This document shows, piece after piece, positions 32,944 through 43,900 of a stretch of DNA of 64,000 nt; positions within the stretch are counted from its first letter, which is position 1, and each line of letters begins with the position of its first letter. Below the pieces are notes generated by a model. The model saw only the letters and a program-made list of their open reading frames with translations, searched no databases and had not been told where the DNA came from. A program made the translations under genes and the position numbers. This DNA is from Bimuria novae-zelandiae CBS 107.79 (lineage: Eukaryota > Ascomycota > Dothideomycetes > Pleosporales > Didymosphaeriaceae), in NCBI GenBank assembly GCA_010015655.1, contig ML976676.1, forward strand, positions 250,712 through 314,711. The letters are read 5' to 3'.

Positions 32944-34813
32944 ACGTACATGTATAGCGAGTGGCCGGGCATAGCGAGTGGCCGGAAATGCCAAGACCCC
33001 ATCAAAATCTACACTCTACACAATAGTACAGAACGCGTATAAATAGTTATAAGAAATTATAGTAGGCTAATCTACTTAGAATCTACTTTTACTTCTTTTT
33101 TATATGTACGCGAATTATGCCTAGTCTTACTATAGTATTTATAGCGCTATTAAGTTAATTTGCCTCTATTAGTGCGCGCTCTTTTCTTCGCCTTTTCCTA
33201 TTACTTTACGCTGTAAGGTCCTTTAGGATAGCTAGCTACTAGCTATTAGTAGTTATAAAGACTTTTTTCCATTATAATTACTTTCTTTTATATAATTTCT
33301 ATTACGTAGTAGTTTTATTAGCGGCTTAAAGCTTAGCGTTACGCTTAGTTATTAATACTAAAAAATACGCTATTAGCTTAGCGCCTTTTATAAGCTTTTT
33401 AACTACCTTAACTATGCTTATTAGGGAACTATTTAGGTACCTCTAAATCCTCTCCTTTGCTAGCGTTAATTACGACCCTAATTCTAGGGTATTACTTAGT
33501 ATTTATAACTGCTATATACTATCGCGTATAGTATAAGGCGAAGGCGTACGCAGACAAATGTTAAGCTTTAATATTATTATTTTTAAGTTAAGGAAAATAA
33601 GGCTAGCGCCTTAAAAGCTTTTTTAGATATTACTTTAAGTAATTATAGCCTTAAAAGTAGTAATAAAGTAAGGTAGGAACTTAATTTTAGTAATATACGT
33701 AATATAGTTACGTATTAGATCTTTAGCTTAGCGCCTATACGCCTTCTTAAATAGCAAGAAACACCCTATATCTAGTGGCTATAGGAGGTGCGACGAATGT
33801 GGAAGCATATAAAGAATAATAATTTTATTAATCTTATAGTATTACTAGAATTTAAGCAAGTTATAGCTCTTATAGCTATTAATAATAAGTAGCTAATAGC
33901 TACTAATAGTATATCTTTTTATATGCGCGTTAAAGTGCTTTAGCTACTATAAACTAAGCTTATTTATTATCTAGCTATTCTTAGAGACTATAATAACCTA
34001 ATTATAAGGTAGACTCTTCTCTTTATACTAGGCAGAGAGGTAGTGCTTGCCCTAGAAGATAAGGAAGGGTAGGATTGCCTACCCCGTCGCGTTAATACTA
34101 TAGATAGCTATTATTTACTTTTAGTTATCTTGCTGCACGCTTTTTAGCTTATCTTAATACTTAAAGCCTATAATAACTACTCCTATTAATATTATGCCTA
34201 TTTTAAAGCTAGTCTTGTTAAAGTTATAAGTGTTTTCGTCTAAGATACTATGCTTAGCTTTAGTATTCTTTACAAGCTAGAACTAGGCCTGTATAACCTT
34301 AGGATCCTTACACAGGGCTCTCTTATAGTTATACTTTTAATTAAACTTAACTTAGAGCTCTAGCTAGCGCTTAATAAAGTAGTAAAGCTACTTTTAGCTA
34401 ACTAGCTTATAGTAACGTGTAGCTAGTAAAGAATTAGCTATATCTTCTATAGTAGTAAGCTAGGGCAGAAATCCTTACGTATTTAGGTTAAGTATATACT
34501 ATATAATTACCTACTTCTTTTTTATAGTAAGTCTTATTAAGTTAGGTGCGTAGTTACGTTAAAAGGCAGTTTTAGCGCGTTTTTATTATAGTATTCTTTT
34601 AGTAATGCTATAAACTACTATAGTACGTAAAATTAAGAGTAGCGTGTCTCCTTTAATAGCTTAAAGCGTAAGCTATAATTAGGCCTCTTTTAATTTAGGT
34701 AGTTTATTACGTTGTTAAGACATCGCGTTATACTGTAGCTAATAGAACGTTTTGATGGGATCTTGGCATTTCCGGCCACTCGCTATGCCCGGCCACTCGC
34801 TATGCATGTACGT
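32944..34813 (-). mobile_element. pogo/Fot1-type DNA transposon inside the gypsy LTR
   Basis: 1870 bp with long inverted repeats (about 65 bp) starting ACGTACATG and holding a doubled motif ATAGCGAGTGGCCGG. Left and right ends differ by only two or three transitions and are GC-rich, while the interior is AT-rich. The target is TA (32942-32943 and 34814-34815). The sequence would also fit TTAA, but the encoded transposase is of pogo/Fot1 type, which duplicates TA. The empty site is seen in the other gypsy LTR (GATTAATAAATA near 47,990). Confidence 0.92.
33100..34730 (-). pseudogene. pogo/Fot1 transposase, RIP-inactivated
   Basis: Minus-strand frame with many stops but clear family blocks: HFNAHIKRYTI, then LLIINSYKSY (the catalytic LLIxDGHxSH block with Asp changed to Asn and His to Tyr), then MLPHSSHLLQPLDIGCF followed by LFKKAY. 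These match the DDE_1 domain of Fot1/Pot2-type elements. The substitutions are all of the kind C-to-T or G-to-A changes produce. No active protein is possible. Confidence 0.85.
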
Positions 34814-35032
34814 TAATAAATATGGTTAAATATAAAGTTAGAGAGCCTATCTTTAGTGTTCCTATATACTAGTCCTAGACTGCTCGCTGGCGAGCGCTCT
34901 CTAGAGAGCAGTCACATGACTTCGTAAGTGCTAACAACGTGGCAAGCGAAGACAGGAGTGTCTCTACGTATACGCGCTATAACTAAGTGTAAAATAGTTT
35001 ACTATCCTTATATTAGATTATAAATTCTAATA

Positions 35033-35050
35033 TTACCTCCCTTCTTTTTT
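35033..35050 (-). other. Polypurine tract of gypsy A
   Basis: On the minus strand this reads AAAAAAGAAGGGAGGTAA, 18 bases with a single run of purines up to the last three, directly next to the inner edge of the left LTR. That is where second-strand priming occurs, and it fixes the element's orientation as minus. Confidence 0.7.
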
Positions 35051-35089
35051 AGATTTATCCTTAAATTACGAGTCTTAGTATTATTTATA

Positions 35090-35570
35090 TAAGCTATTAA
35101 TCACGCCTACTACTTATTTATTAGTTAGTATTATACCTATAGACTCTACTATTTATAAATATTGCCTATATTAGGAAATCCTTAGTGCTAAAACTGTTAT
35201 AGAAAGTCCTTACACTAATTATTATCTTAAGAACTATATTTATTATATTATACTAAATACTAGTCTAAAGTGTATTAAGTACGTTTGTATAGATTATTTA
35301 TGCGTAAATATAAGTTAGGCTTCCTTAGATAAGACTCGACAAGAGTATAAAAAGAAAGTAGAAGTAGATGAAAAGGAGTTAGCTATAATAATTACGCGAA
35401 TATTACGTAATAAAAGGATATTAGCTTAAGCTAAAGAGCGTGCCTATAAGAAGACGTTATATCTTACTATAAAAATAGCTATAAAAGGAGAGGATATAAA
35501 TGCTAAGATAATAGATTATCTAGGGATTAATACTATAGTTAGTTATTCTACTATAATATAGTTAACGTTA
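35090..35570 (+). pseudogene. Antisense coiled-coil ORF relic within gypsy A
   Basis: Between the polypurine tract and the 3' end of pol, the plus strand (opposite to pol) reads like a protein with few stops: LKCIKYVCIDYLCVN, then KTRQEYKKKVEVDEKELAII, then LRNKRILA and AKERAYKKTLYL. A pair of Cys residues followed by a charged heptad-like helix resembles small Cys-plus-coiled-coil proteins I associate with fungal repeats. I cannot name a function. It may be an accessory ORF of the gypsy family. Confidence 0.35.
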
Positions 35571-36028
35571 AATTTATTAAAGTAGATATCCTTAGTACCT
35601 CTACCTTTATCCTATATATATTAATTTTTATATAAATTTATTAACCTTTAATTAATAGTTCTTTAAGTCTTCTTCTAGTTTCTAGGTATTTTCGCTATGC
35701 GGGTAACCTTTCTACTTAATAAAGTACATGCTTAGCTCACTCTTATACTATAGTATTTATTTAACTTTAAATTCGCTTTCTTTCTTAGGCTAGTACTAGA
35801 AGGTTATTTTAACTAGTATCTCCGGGTCTATAGGTTCTAATTAATTAATATAAAACACTAAGTGTATTTTCACTTCTAGTAGTAGTTCTAATTAGTAGTT
35901 AACTAATAATATTTATTTAGAAATAAAAAATAGTCTAACCTTAATATAATCTAGTTTCTTATGCTACTTCTTCTAGTTCTAAAGATTTTTCGTACGTAAA
36001 TATGCTTTATCCCCTTTCTTTAGCTAAG

Positions 36029-36542
36029 TGTTAAAATTACGAAGAATTACGGTGGCACAGCGACCGTGAATTATGGAATAATAAAGGTCCACGCAGAAGG
36101 GCTAATAGAGCTTAGCACGCTAGTAGGCGGGGTAGGATTGAGTTAGTAATTACGTAATTAGGATCCTACTAAAAGGACAGAATCCTAAAAAGATACTAGC
36201 TTAGTAAAAAAAACTAAAGAATATCCCGCTAATAAGTAAGTATTTTAAGAGACTAAAGGGATTCTAGGATGTTAAGGAAAGGGATAACTACTATATAGTC
36301 TAAAATACTTTTTATACTTTTTTTACTTCTTATAATTAAATTTTATTACTATAAATACATCTTTTATAATAGATCAGTAAATCTCTTAGTTATTCTATAC
36401 TTTATTATAGAATTAAATTATTTATAACCTATTGTATTATCCTTCCTTGCTCTTAACTACTAAATATTCGTAAGAAGCTTTTTCCTTAACCTATCCTCCC
36501 CTTACTAGGAACAGGCTTAGGTACGTATAGCCCTTTGTAACA
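36029..36542 (+). mobile_element. Solo LTR of gypsy B family inside gypsy A
   Basis: 514 bp from TGTTAAAATTACG to CCCTTTGTAACA, between the integrase and chromodomain relics of gypsy A. Flanking bases are CTAAG and CTAAT, a near-matching 5-bp duplication. Its second half lines up with the LTR at 49,316-49,809 (TTATAGAATTA.ATTATTTATAAC, CTTAACCTATCCTC, AGGCTTAGG.ACGTA), so it is a lone copy of the gypsy B LTR. RIP-mutated. Strand is given relative to that LTR. Confidence 0.75.
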
Positions 36543-37598
36543 CTAATGTACCGTTTTTCGTTTTTAGTTAGTATAGGAAATACTTTATTATTAAGCATTC
36601 TTAAGATTCTCTTAACGTTATTCGTGTATTTTTTTTTATAGTTTCTGCTATGTTAATCGCTTCTTCCGTCCTAATTACTATAGGAAATATCTAATTAAAG
36701 AAGTGTAGACATCTTTCGTAGTTTGCGTAGAATAGTGTATATCTAGTTACTGCTAATACTTTGTTGTTGTACGCCAATTATGCCATAAGTAGTAGAGAAA
36801 TCTAGTTATTTTTCTAGTTATTACAGTAGATGCATAGGTATATCTTAATTGTCTAATTTATACGTTCTGTTTGTCCATTCTTTTGTAGAAAATAAGCTGT
36901 AGATAGCTTTTATTTTATTCTAATAAGTGCTATAAGCGTTCTCTAGTAGTTTAACGTAAAGAGCTTATCTCTATTACTAATAATTATCTTTAAAATGCCC
37001 TAGTATCTTATAAGTTAGTTTAAGATAAGAAATACTAGTTCCTTAGCTATAGTTATTGTGGCGTTTAGTTAACGATCAGGGAGCTCGAAAACAAAAACTA
37101 TTAAGGAGAGGAAGCTCTACTAAGACGCTAAGCTATTTAGGAGTTTAAGGAATTACGTGCTTAGCTACTTAACTACTTAAATTAACCCTAGCTAGCGTAA
37201 AAAGCTCTAATAAGATACCTTTTTATAACACACCCCCTATGTTATGAGGCGCTCACACCTTGTTCCGATCCGGGTTAGGGCGGTAAGGTATCGTGGTGCT
37301 TCACGGATTATTTAGTGGTATAAGTTAATGCGACACTTAGCGCGAGGCTGGACAATCTAATCTTATAATAAAGTAAGATAACTATTAGTCTATATAGGAG
37401 AACGTACTCGCACAGAAGATATGTGAGTTGACTACAAGGAGCGACGATAGGAAACCGTCCTGTGTACATATATGCTCGCCTGCTCAGTTGCTTAGTACCA
37501 CTAGTCAACTGAGCAGTCACGTGTTTTGCTCTGTTGCTCAGTACCACTGATCAACTAAGCAGTCACGTGACCCCGAGGCTGGCTCCTTGGCGTACTTG

Positions 37599-37774
37599 TG
37601 TTAGATGTCACGTCTTAATGGATGTCCTGATGATTCGGGGGGTTGAATTAATGTATTAGGTTATTCTTCCTGTCTACGGGGTTCCCTCGGCAGGTTCTGT
37701 GTGTTCTCGGTTAATCCCCGGCCTTTTTCGGGCTACCCCTGATCCTCCGAACTTGATATGCTTTTTATCTGACA
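37599..37774 (-). repeat. Copia A 3' LTR
   Basis: 176 bp, TG...CA ends, followed inward by the polypurine tract. Better preserved at CA/TG sites than the right copy. Confidence 0.93.
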
Positions 37775-37789
37775 CACCCCCTTAGCTTG

Positions 37790-40700
37790 GAGCCATTCGA
37801 GCCATGGCCAAGGTTATTAGACGAGGGTGAGGTTATCAAGCTGGTCTTAAATCTCCTCTAAAGGTGCTTTATTAGCTATCTTTTAATTCCTTACCTCTAC
37901 TAGTCCTAGTTGCTTTAGGAAGTTCTGCCACTGATTTACTAAGAGTGCTTTAGTTAAGCCGTCTATAATTATCTCTATAGATTTAGTGTATTCCACCTTT
38001 ATCCTTCCCCTGGTTACTTCCTGTCGGAGCTAGTGGTTATGTATATCGACGTGTTAAAGCTTCGTATGCAGCTTCGAGATCTCCTGCGTTACCAGCCGAA
38101 TAGTTTGCTAGTTGTCACATTGGATTATAATAGTAGGGCTAGGTAGCTTAACTTTTAGTTCCTCTATTAATCTTAATGTAAAGATAGCTTCCTTTACGAC
38201 TTGCGCCAGAGCAAGAAGCTTAACTTCTATAGTTAACGTAGTAATAGTGTCTTGTTTACTTGCACGCCATGTAATAAGGCCGTTAAATAGCTTAATAGCG
38301 TAGCCTTGCGAGCTCTTATGGTCTAGAGTGTTATCCGCAAATAAGGCATTACTTACTACCTATAAGGATTTGCCTCTTCTAAGTTAAAGTGTCTTCTACT
38401 TTATTTCGTTAAGGTACAGCAGGGCTTGGTCAGCCGCATGATAATGTTCTAGACCAGGATTTAATAAGAATCTTGCTAGCCTTAAGGTTGCGAATGCAAT
38501 ATCTGGTCAGGTACTAATAGCTATATATAGGAGTAATCCGATCTTACGTTAGTATTTATTAATCTTTATAAGCGAAGCCAGCCCTTCTCTCGGCTTAAGC
38601 TCCCCTATGCCCATTAGGGTGTTATGTCGGATTATTTGGTTATTAACTAGCCAGCTGATTTTGTCACAGTATGCGGCCTAGGAGAGTTAAATAAGTTAGT
38701 TCTACTAATCTCTAATTACTTTAATTCCTAGGAACTATAGTAGGTCTTCTCCGCCTGTTATTAAGTATTTCTTCCTAAGTTGTTCTACGACTTGCTAAGC
38801 TTAGCTGGCTTTGTCTTAGTGGTGCGTAATAATAATGTCGTCTACGTAGAAGAAGATAATAATACTATCCTTAATTATATAGCATGGCTTATAGGGCACG
38901 ATCTAGAAACTAAACTTAATAAGCGTAGCTATAAACTCTTTCTGCTAAAGAAGTAGTAAGATTCGCAGTCCGTAGAGTGCCTTCTAGACTTTAAGGACAG
39001 TACTAGGTTTTTAATATCTAGGCGGCATGCGCATGTAGACTTCTTAATCTAGTAATGCGTGTACAAACGCGTTAGTAATGTTATATTATATAAGTTTAAG
39101 GTTATATTTAGTAGTAATTATTATAAGTAAGTAAAAGAATCTTCCGGCTAATGTTGCTGCGTAGGTGTCCTAGGAGGTTATATTACGTTATTAGTCTCCT
39201 CTAACTACTAGTCGCGCTTTGCACTTGATAAACTAGTAATATTTATTAAACTTATACATATACACCTATATATAGTCTAGGATTTATTGGCCTGTTGCCT
39301 TTACTGTCTTGTACGGTACTTCTATCCAGGATTAGGTAATTCTGTAACTGTCTAGATGCGATTGCTGCGCTTCCCGGAATAATTCTCCTATCGGATATTA
39401 GTTAAGGTCCGTTTTATAAGTAGGTGGCGGAGGTAACTATAATTAGTAAATCTTAACGCCCTTCGCTAGTAGTCTTTTTATCTAGGCTTTGTTAATCGTG
39501 TTCCCGTTGTGTTTTCTAACCCTTCCTGCTTCCGTTCCTGCCATAAAAGCTGCTGCCCAGGGGACTATCTTAGATAAAGTAATCTTAGGTAGGTTTATAT
39601 TTTCCTCTGTCATTAGCTATGCTAGCAGAGCTGCAGGTAGTAGAGTTAAAGGTAGTATTAGGTAGTGATCTCTAATCTTCCTTCCTCGATAGTAGCCCGG
39701 TGGGTCTACTTCGTCCTCTATGGGTGATTCGTTTTCTGCGACATCGTCTTCGTAGAATAATTCGGTTTCTAGTTAGTGCACTAGTGGTAGTAGCTTAATT
39801 ATCTTAATATGTGTAGCTATCTTGGCTAGCGTATTATGCATAACGTTATCTATTAGATCCTCTATCTTCCTGTTAAAGATTATATTTTTATTAAATACGA
39901 CGTCTCGCGTGCTGATGACCTTGGCCAGCGTTAGTATTCATATTCGGTAAATGTTTAATAACCGGTATCTAATAAGGTATCCGATCCATGCTTTAGGGTC
40001 AAGTTATTGTAGTCTCGATTTTCTACGATAGGTATTATCTGTTATAGCGAATGCTTTGCATCCGTACGCCTTTAGGTAGGCTAAGTTTAGTTTCTTAATA
40101 GACGTAACGATCCTATTAGCTAGTAATACTCGTGTAAAGAATATCTCGTATAGTGTTTTCCAGTTGTTCGTGTAGTTTGGCGTTTAATTATATAGATACA
40201 CTCTAGCTCTTATAATTTTAGGCCAGAGTTCCTATAGAAGGTTTGCGTCCAGACGCATTACGCGAGATTTTTCTTTATTCACGCCCCCTAAGCGTTTAGC
40301 GCCGCCGTTTTAAGCTTACGTGTCTAGTGCTAAAGGCTTAATAATTATGCCTAGGCTTTTTAGCCACCGCTTAACTTCGGGTTTAACTGTGGTGATCTCA
40401 TTGTCCGTTTTAATAACTTTTGGAGTGATGTCATATTGGTTCTTAAGAAATCTAAAGAAGATTATTAATGTCTTAATAATTAACCTTGCCGTTCGGTTAT
40501 CCGTGAAGTAGAAGTCCTATTAGAGACTAGAATATCTATTCGTAACGAGCATCTGGCTCTTCTCTTTATTAAACGATAGTAATTCGTAGGTGTGGAAATT
40601 AATAAAAAGCCTTTCTACAGGTCCTTACTTATTAATCCTAGGTGCGCGGCTTATCTGCCTTCGCATCTTTGCTCTTCTACATAAGTTACACTCTACTATT

Positions 40701-42598
40701 ATAATTCCCTTAACGCGCACCCCCTTAGCTCGCTGCACTAGGTGCTTAATTGCGGCGGGTCCTGGATAACCGAGCCTTTTATGCCATAGGAGGGCTAATG
40801 CTCTTTAAGGTCGTTATTACGTTTAAGAATTATAGAAATGCGTATAGTGCGCTGCATAGTGCACGGGTTAGTGTTCTAATACCTATTATCTATAAATTTT
40901 GGTAAGCTCTCTAATAGTTATTCTATTTAGTCGCTTTAGGGCAGTAGGCTCTAATTAGGTATCCCACTAGAATCCCTTCTGCCTTAGCACTTAGAAGGAG
41001 ACTAGGTTACATAGCATGTCTAGGCATATTACTACGTTATATAATACTAGTCTTTTAGCTCCCTGTTTATGTTTTAGGTTTAAAATAACAGTTCCATATC
41101 CCTTTACTTAGATTTAAGTGTCGCCTGCCCATATAAAGTCGCCTTGTGTAGGTAGCTAATAGTTCTAAATCTAGTTAGGGTCGTTCGTGATGTGGCACGT
41201 CGAGCCCGAGTCAAGGATAAAAGAACGCTAAAGAGGATAGTTAAATTAGTCTATAGTAAAGGTCGCAGAATAGGCGGCTTGCACCTTTAAAATCTATCTT
41301 TTATTTAGTTACTAATTAGTAATCTCTAGAGTTGGGGTATAGGAATTCTTAAAGGATGGAGTCTTAGTTCTAGGTCTACTTTAAGCTCTTAGTAGACTTT
41401 AAAAATTAGCATCGTGCTCTTGTTTCAGAGCAACGTATTTAGTTATTCTTAGGTTTGGCTCCTACTATTCTAGTGCTTTGTCCGGGTAGAGATAGAAGCA
41501 TTCCCTAATAGGGTGTCTTATATCGTAGGCCAGGCACTTAGCAGTTTTGTTAGTGCCTACTCTAGCAGGTTTACCACAATTAGCGTCCGCTTTGGCGGAG
41601 TTACCACTACCTTGTTAAGGGTTTAAAGAGCTTAAAGGTGCACGATTATCATCCTTTATAGCTGTACGTTAATGTCGGGGTCTACCCCGTTTTGTACCCT
41701 AAGAGTTTCCTGTTTCTATATGTTAGGGATCCCCTTGCATGCTCTGGGCAGCTTGGCTGCTTTTAGCGAGATAAGATAAGTCTTCTATTATAAACGCTGC
41801 CTTTTGGCTTCTATTTCGCGTTATTAGATGATTTAGCATTATATATTCTCGGAAACGTCCTATTATGTCCTTTCGGTCCATGCCGGGTAAGTCCTTTCTA
41901 TTTAATTAGAAGGTTACAGCCTATACTAGAGCTATCTTATTTACTACTAACATAAAGTCTATAGCCACAGGATTGAATTGTGTGGTATTAGACATGTTTA
42001 GTGTCTCGGCCTCTGTTGCGGCATAATTATATTTAGTAAGCTATATGTCCTAGTTATTTACTGTGCGTAGAGGCTTTAACAAGCTGTAGTATCGCTGTCG
42101 CGCTTGCTCTTATTTAAACTTAGAGGTAACTCCTACTTTTGCTTTTAGCTTTATAATCTATTCTTTAATAGTAGTATCTAGGAGATAGTAAGTGCGTTGT
42201 AGATGCGGTGCTACTAATAACTAGATAAACACTACGATCTGCTGTAAACTTGTGACTTTAGTCTTGTACTTTGTGTACTGCATCTTGTATTTCTCTATCT
42301 GGAGTTTATAGAGGTCTAAATCCTCTTTGTAGCTCTTTAGTCCAGCGGACGAAAGTTTAGATAGTCTTAATAGTAAGACGCCGTCTAGAAGGGTTGCGGC
42401 TAGCGTATAGTCTGCCGTCTCGGGTAGCTTAGGCTCAAATAGCTCCGTGAGTGGGGTAATTGCTAAATCGGGGTCGACTTGCGCCTATGTATTATATGCG
42501 ACGTAGCGGGCTTATAGTTAGTTAAGCTAGCTACGGTATTTAGTGTTATCGCGAAGAATAATTGTTCCGTTAGTTTAATTTAGGTTTTAGGTTGCCAT
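37790..42598 (-). pseudogene. Copia A polyprotein (gag-protease-integrase-RT-RNase H), inactivated
   Basis: Starts at ATG 42598 (MAT, then a TAG), just inside the 5' LTR. Gag gives LSKLSSAGLKSYKEDLDLYK and, near 41,500, a mutated CCHC knuckle (CLAYDIRHPIRECFYLYP, with Gly/His positions changed). The reverse transcriptase active site is intact in IIIFFYVDDIIITHH near 38,840, the YVDD box of copia. gag-pol order with integrase before RT is the copia arrangement. Stops are TAG/TAA at positions where Gln or Trp is expected, but they are sparser than in the outer layers. Confidence 0.85.
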
Positions 42599-42631
42599 TT
42601 TCGCTCTTGTTAAGGTAGTAAGACTCTTAAT

Positions 42632-42807
42632 TATTAGATATCACGTCTTAATAGATGTCCTGATAATTCGGGGGGTTGAATTAATGTATTAGGTTGTTCT
42701 TCCTGTCTACAGGGTTTCCTCGGCAGGTTCTGTGTGTTCTCGGTTAATCCCCGGCCTTTTTCGGGCTACCCCTGATCCTCCGAACTTGATATGCTTTTTA
42801 TCTGACA
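42632..42807 (-). repeat. Copia A 5' LTR
   Basis: 176 bp, beginning TATTAGATATCACG where the other copy has TGTTAGATGTCACG, so its terminal TG has become TA. All seven differences between the two LTRs are transitions, six of them G-to-A or C-to-T in this copy. Confidence 0.93.
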
Positions 42808-43051
42808 ACTTGTTAACCCGTTCCTTGGCCGCCTGTCCTCATAAGTGCCCATCCCTCGTTATCCTGTTTTGGTTTGTAACACCCTAGCCTATAGAGCGTA
42901 GTAAGATAAGTTAAATAGTAATTTAAAGTATAAAAATAGTAGCGAACTTACGCGTAAAGCTTAAAAAGCGTCTAGCTTAGATCCCTAGCTTATTAGGTAA
43001 TTAGTCTAAGTAGCTAGTTTATATAAAGTTCTAGAAGAAAGGTAGAGCGAA

Positions 43052-43238
43052 AGGAGTAGCGTACTTCTACTATAAAGCTTTAATAAATATTTAAAGGTAA
43101 CTATTTACTTGCAACGTAATCCGCGTAAGTACTAATATAAAAAAGTATAGAAATAAAAGGAGTAGCGTACTTTTACTATAAAGCTTTAATAAACATTTAA
43201 GGGTAAATATTTACCTATAACGTGACCCGCGTAAGTAC
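43052..43238. repeat. Tandem duplication, two 81-bp copies
   Basis: Copies at 43052-43132 and 43158-43238, period 106 bp. Both run AGGAGTAGCGTACTT, then CTATAAAGCTTTAATAAA, and end CGCGTAAGTAC. They differ by transitions only. Located within element C next to its nested insertion. Confidence 0.85.
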
Positions 43239-43499
43239 CTGCGTATATAAATAAAAAAATAGGTAGCTATAGGCTTACTATACTCTATACTTTAATATTC
43301 CCCAGAAATTCTATAAGGTTTACTATCTACCCCTTTTACTTAAGCTTAGATAATAATATCTTTTATTAATCTTTTTATATTTAACTTTTTATTTTACTAA
43401 TCCCCTTATTTATAAGTTTATTATTAAGCTTATAAGATGCTTCTTCTTAGAGCGCGTACTATAAGCAGATGCACTCTATAGGCTTCTATTAATACTAGC

Positions 43500-43900
43500 T
43501 ATTTACTCTACATGGGCACTTATAGTTCGTATTAAGGGTACGTCCGCCGAGCGTAGCGTACATGCCTGTATGCTCAGTTATTTGGTCAAGCTACGCGAGC
43601 TATTAAGTATATCCTTCTAAAGTCAGAGTTACTACTGCGCCTAGTCGCGATAGGTTATTAAGCTCTCTCTAAGCCTACTTATAGTTATATCGTAGTGCTA
43701 AGCGTAAGAAATCCTTTATTAGTAATATATCCTTTATCTCTAGAAAATCTAAGAGTATAGCGTTAGCGTGCGCGCGATCCTATTTGGATAGCTATTTAGT
43801 TATGTCTGTTGTTCTGCCGCTTTGTGAAAGTAGAATAACCTTTCTATATGTATATCGTACCTACTCCTTCTAATTATTATCGCTTAGGCAAAAATTATTA
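43500..43900 (-). pseudogene. Element C internal ORF relic, unknown
   Basis: Minus strand reads TDITK, then DRAHANAILLDFLEIKDI, LLIKDFLRLALRYNYK, RELNNLSRLGAVVTLTLEGY and LDQITEHTGMYATLGGRTL with few stops. It keeps a Cys pair (NYKCPCRV). No reverse transcriptase or integrase block is seen. It could be a gag-like or captured reading frame of the short LTR element. Confidence 0.35.

Larger units (their letters stand above)
32761..35032 (-). repeat. Gypsy A 3' LTR, interrupted by a pogo element
   Basis: The part from TGTTAAGTCCC to 32943 and the part from 34816 to 35032 line up with the uninterrupted LTR at 47819-48148 (shared AATAATAGATTAA then TATACTAGTCCTAGACTGCT and CACATGACTTCGTAA). The joined length is about 400 bp. 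The right copy lacks about 70 bp found here near 34,940-35,000. The inner boundary is set by alignment of CTAATA with CTTAACA. Confidence 0.8.
37599..42807 (-). mobile_element. Ty1/copia element A, full length
   Basis: 5209 bp with two 176-bp LTRs (37599-37774 and 42632-42807; TGTTAGATGTCACG ... TATCTGACA) and target duplication ACTTG (37594-37598 and 42808-42812). The LTRs differ at seven sites by my count, all transitions. A purine tract (TAAGGGGGTG on the minus strand) abuts the left LTR, so the left LTR is the 3' one. The innermost and least mutated layer of the nest. Confidence 0.95.
37240..42881. mobile_element. Solo LTR D inside element C, split by copia A
   Basis: The two pieces 37240-37598 and 42813-42881 together make a 428-bp LTR from TGTTATGAGGCGCTC to GGTTTGTAACA, flanked by CCCTA on each side (37235-37239 and 42882-42886). 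It carries an internal duplicate around GCTCAGTTGCTTAGTACCAC / GTTGCTCAGTACCACTGATC with CAGTCACGTG repeated. GC-balanced on its left part. No internal region is left, so it is a recombination product. Confidence 0.85.

Noticed and set aside
32941..34816. TTAA target duplication suggesting a second piggyBac element
   Set aside because: The ends also fit TA, and the encoded protein has the pogo/Fot1 block HLLQPLDIGCF, so TA is the right reading.
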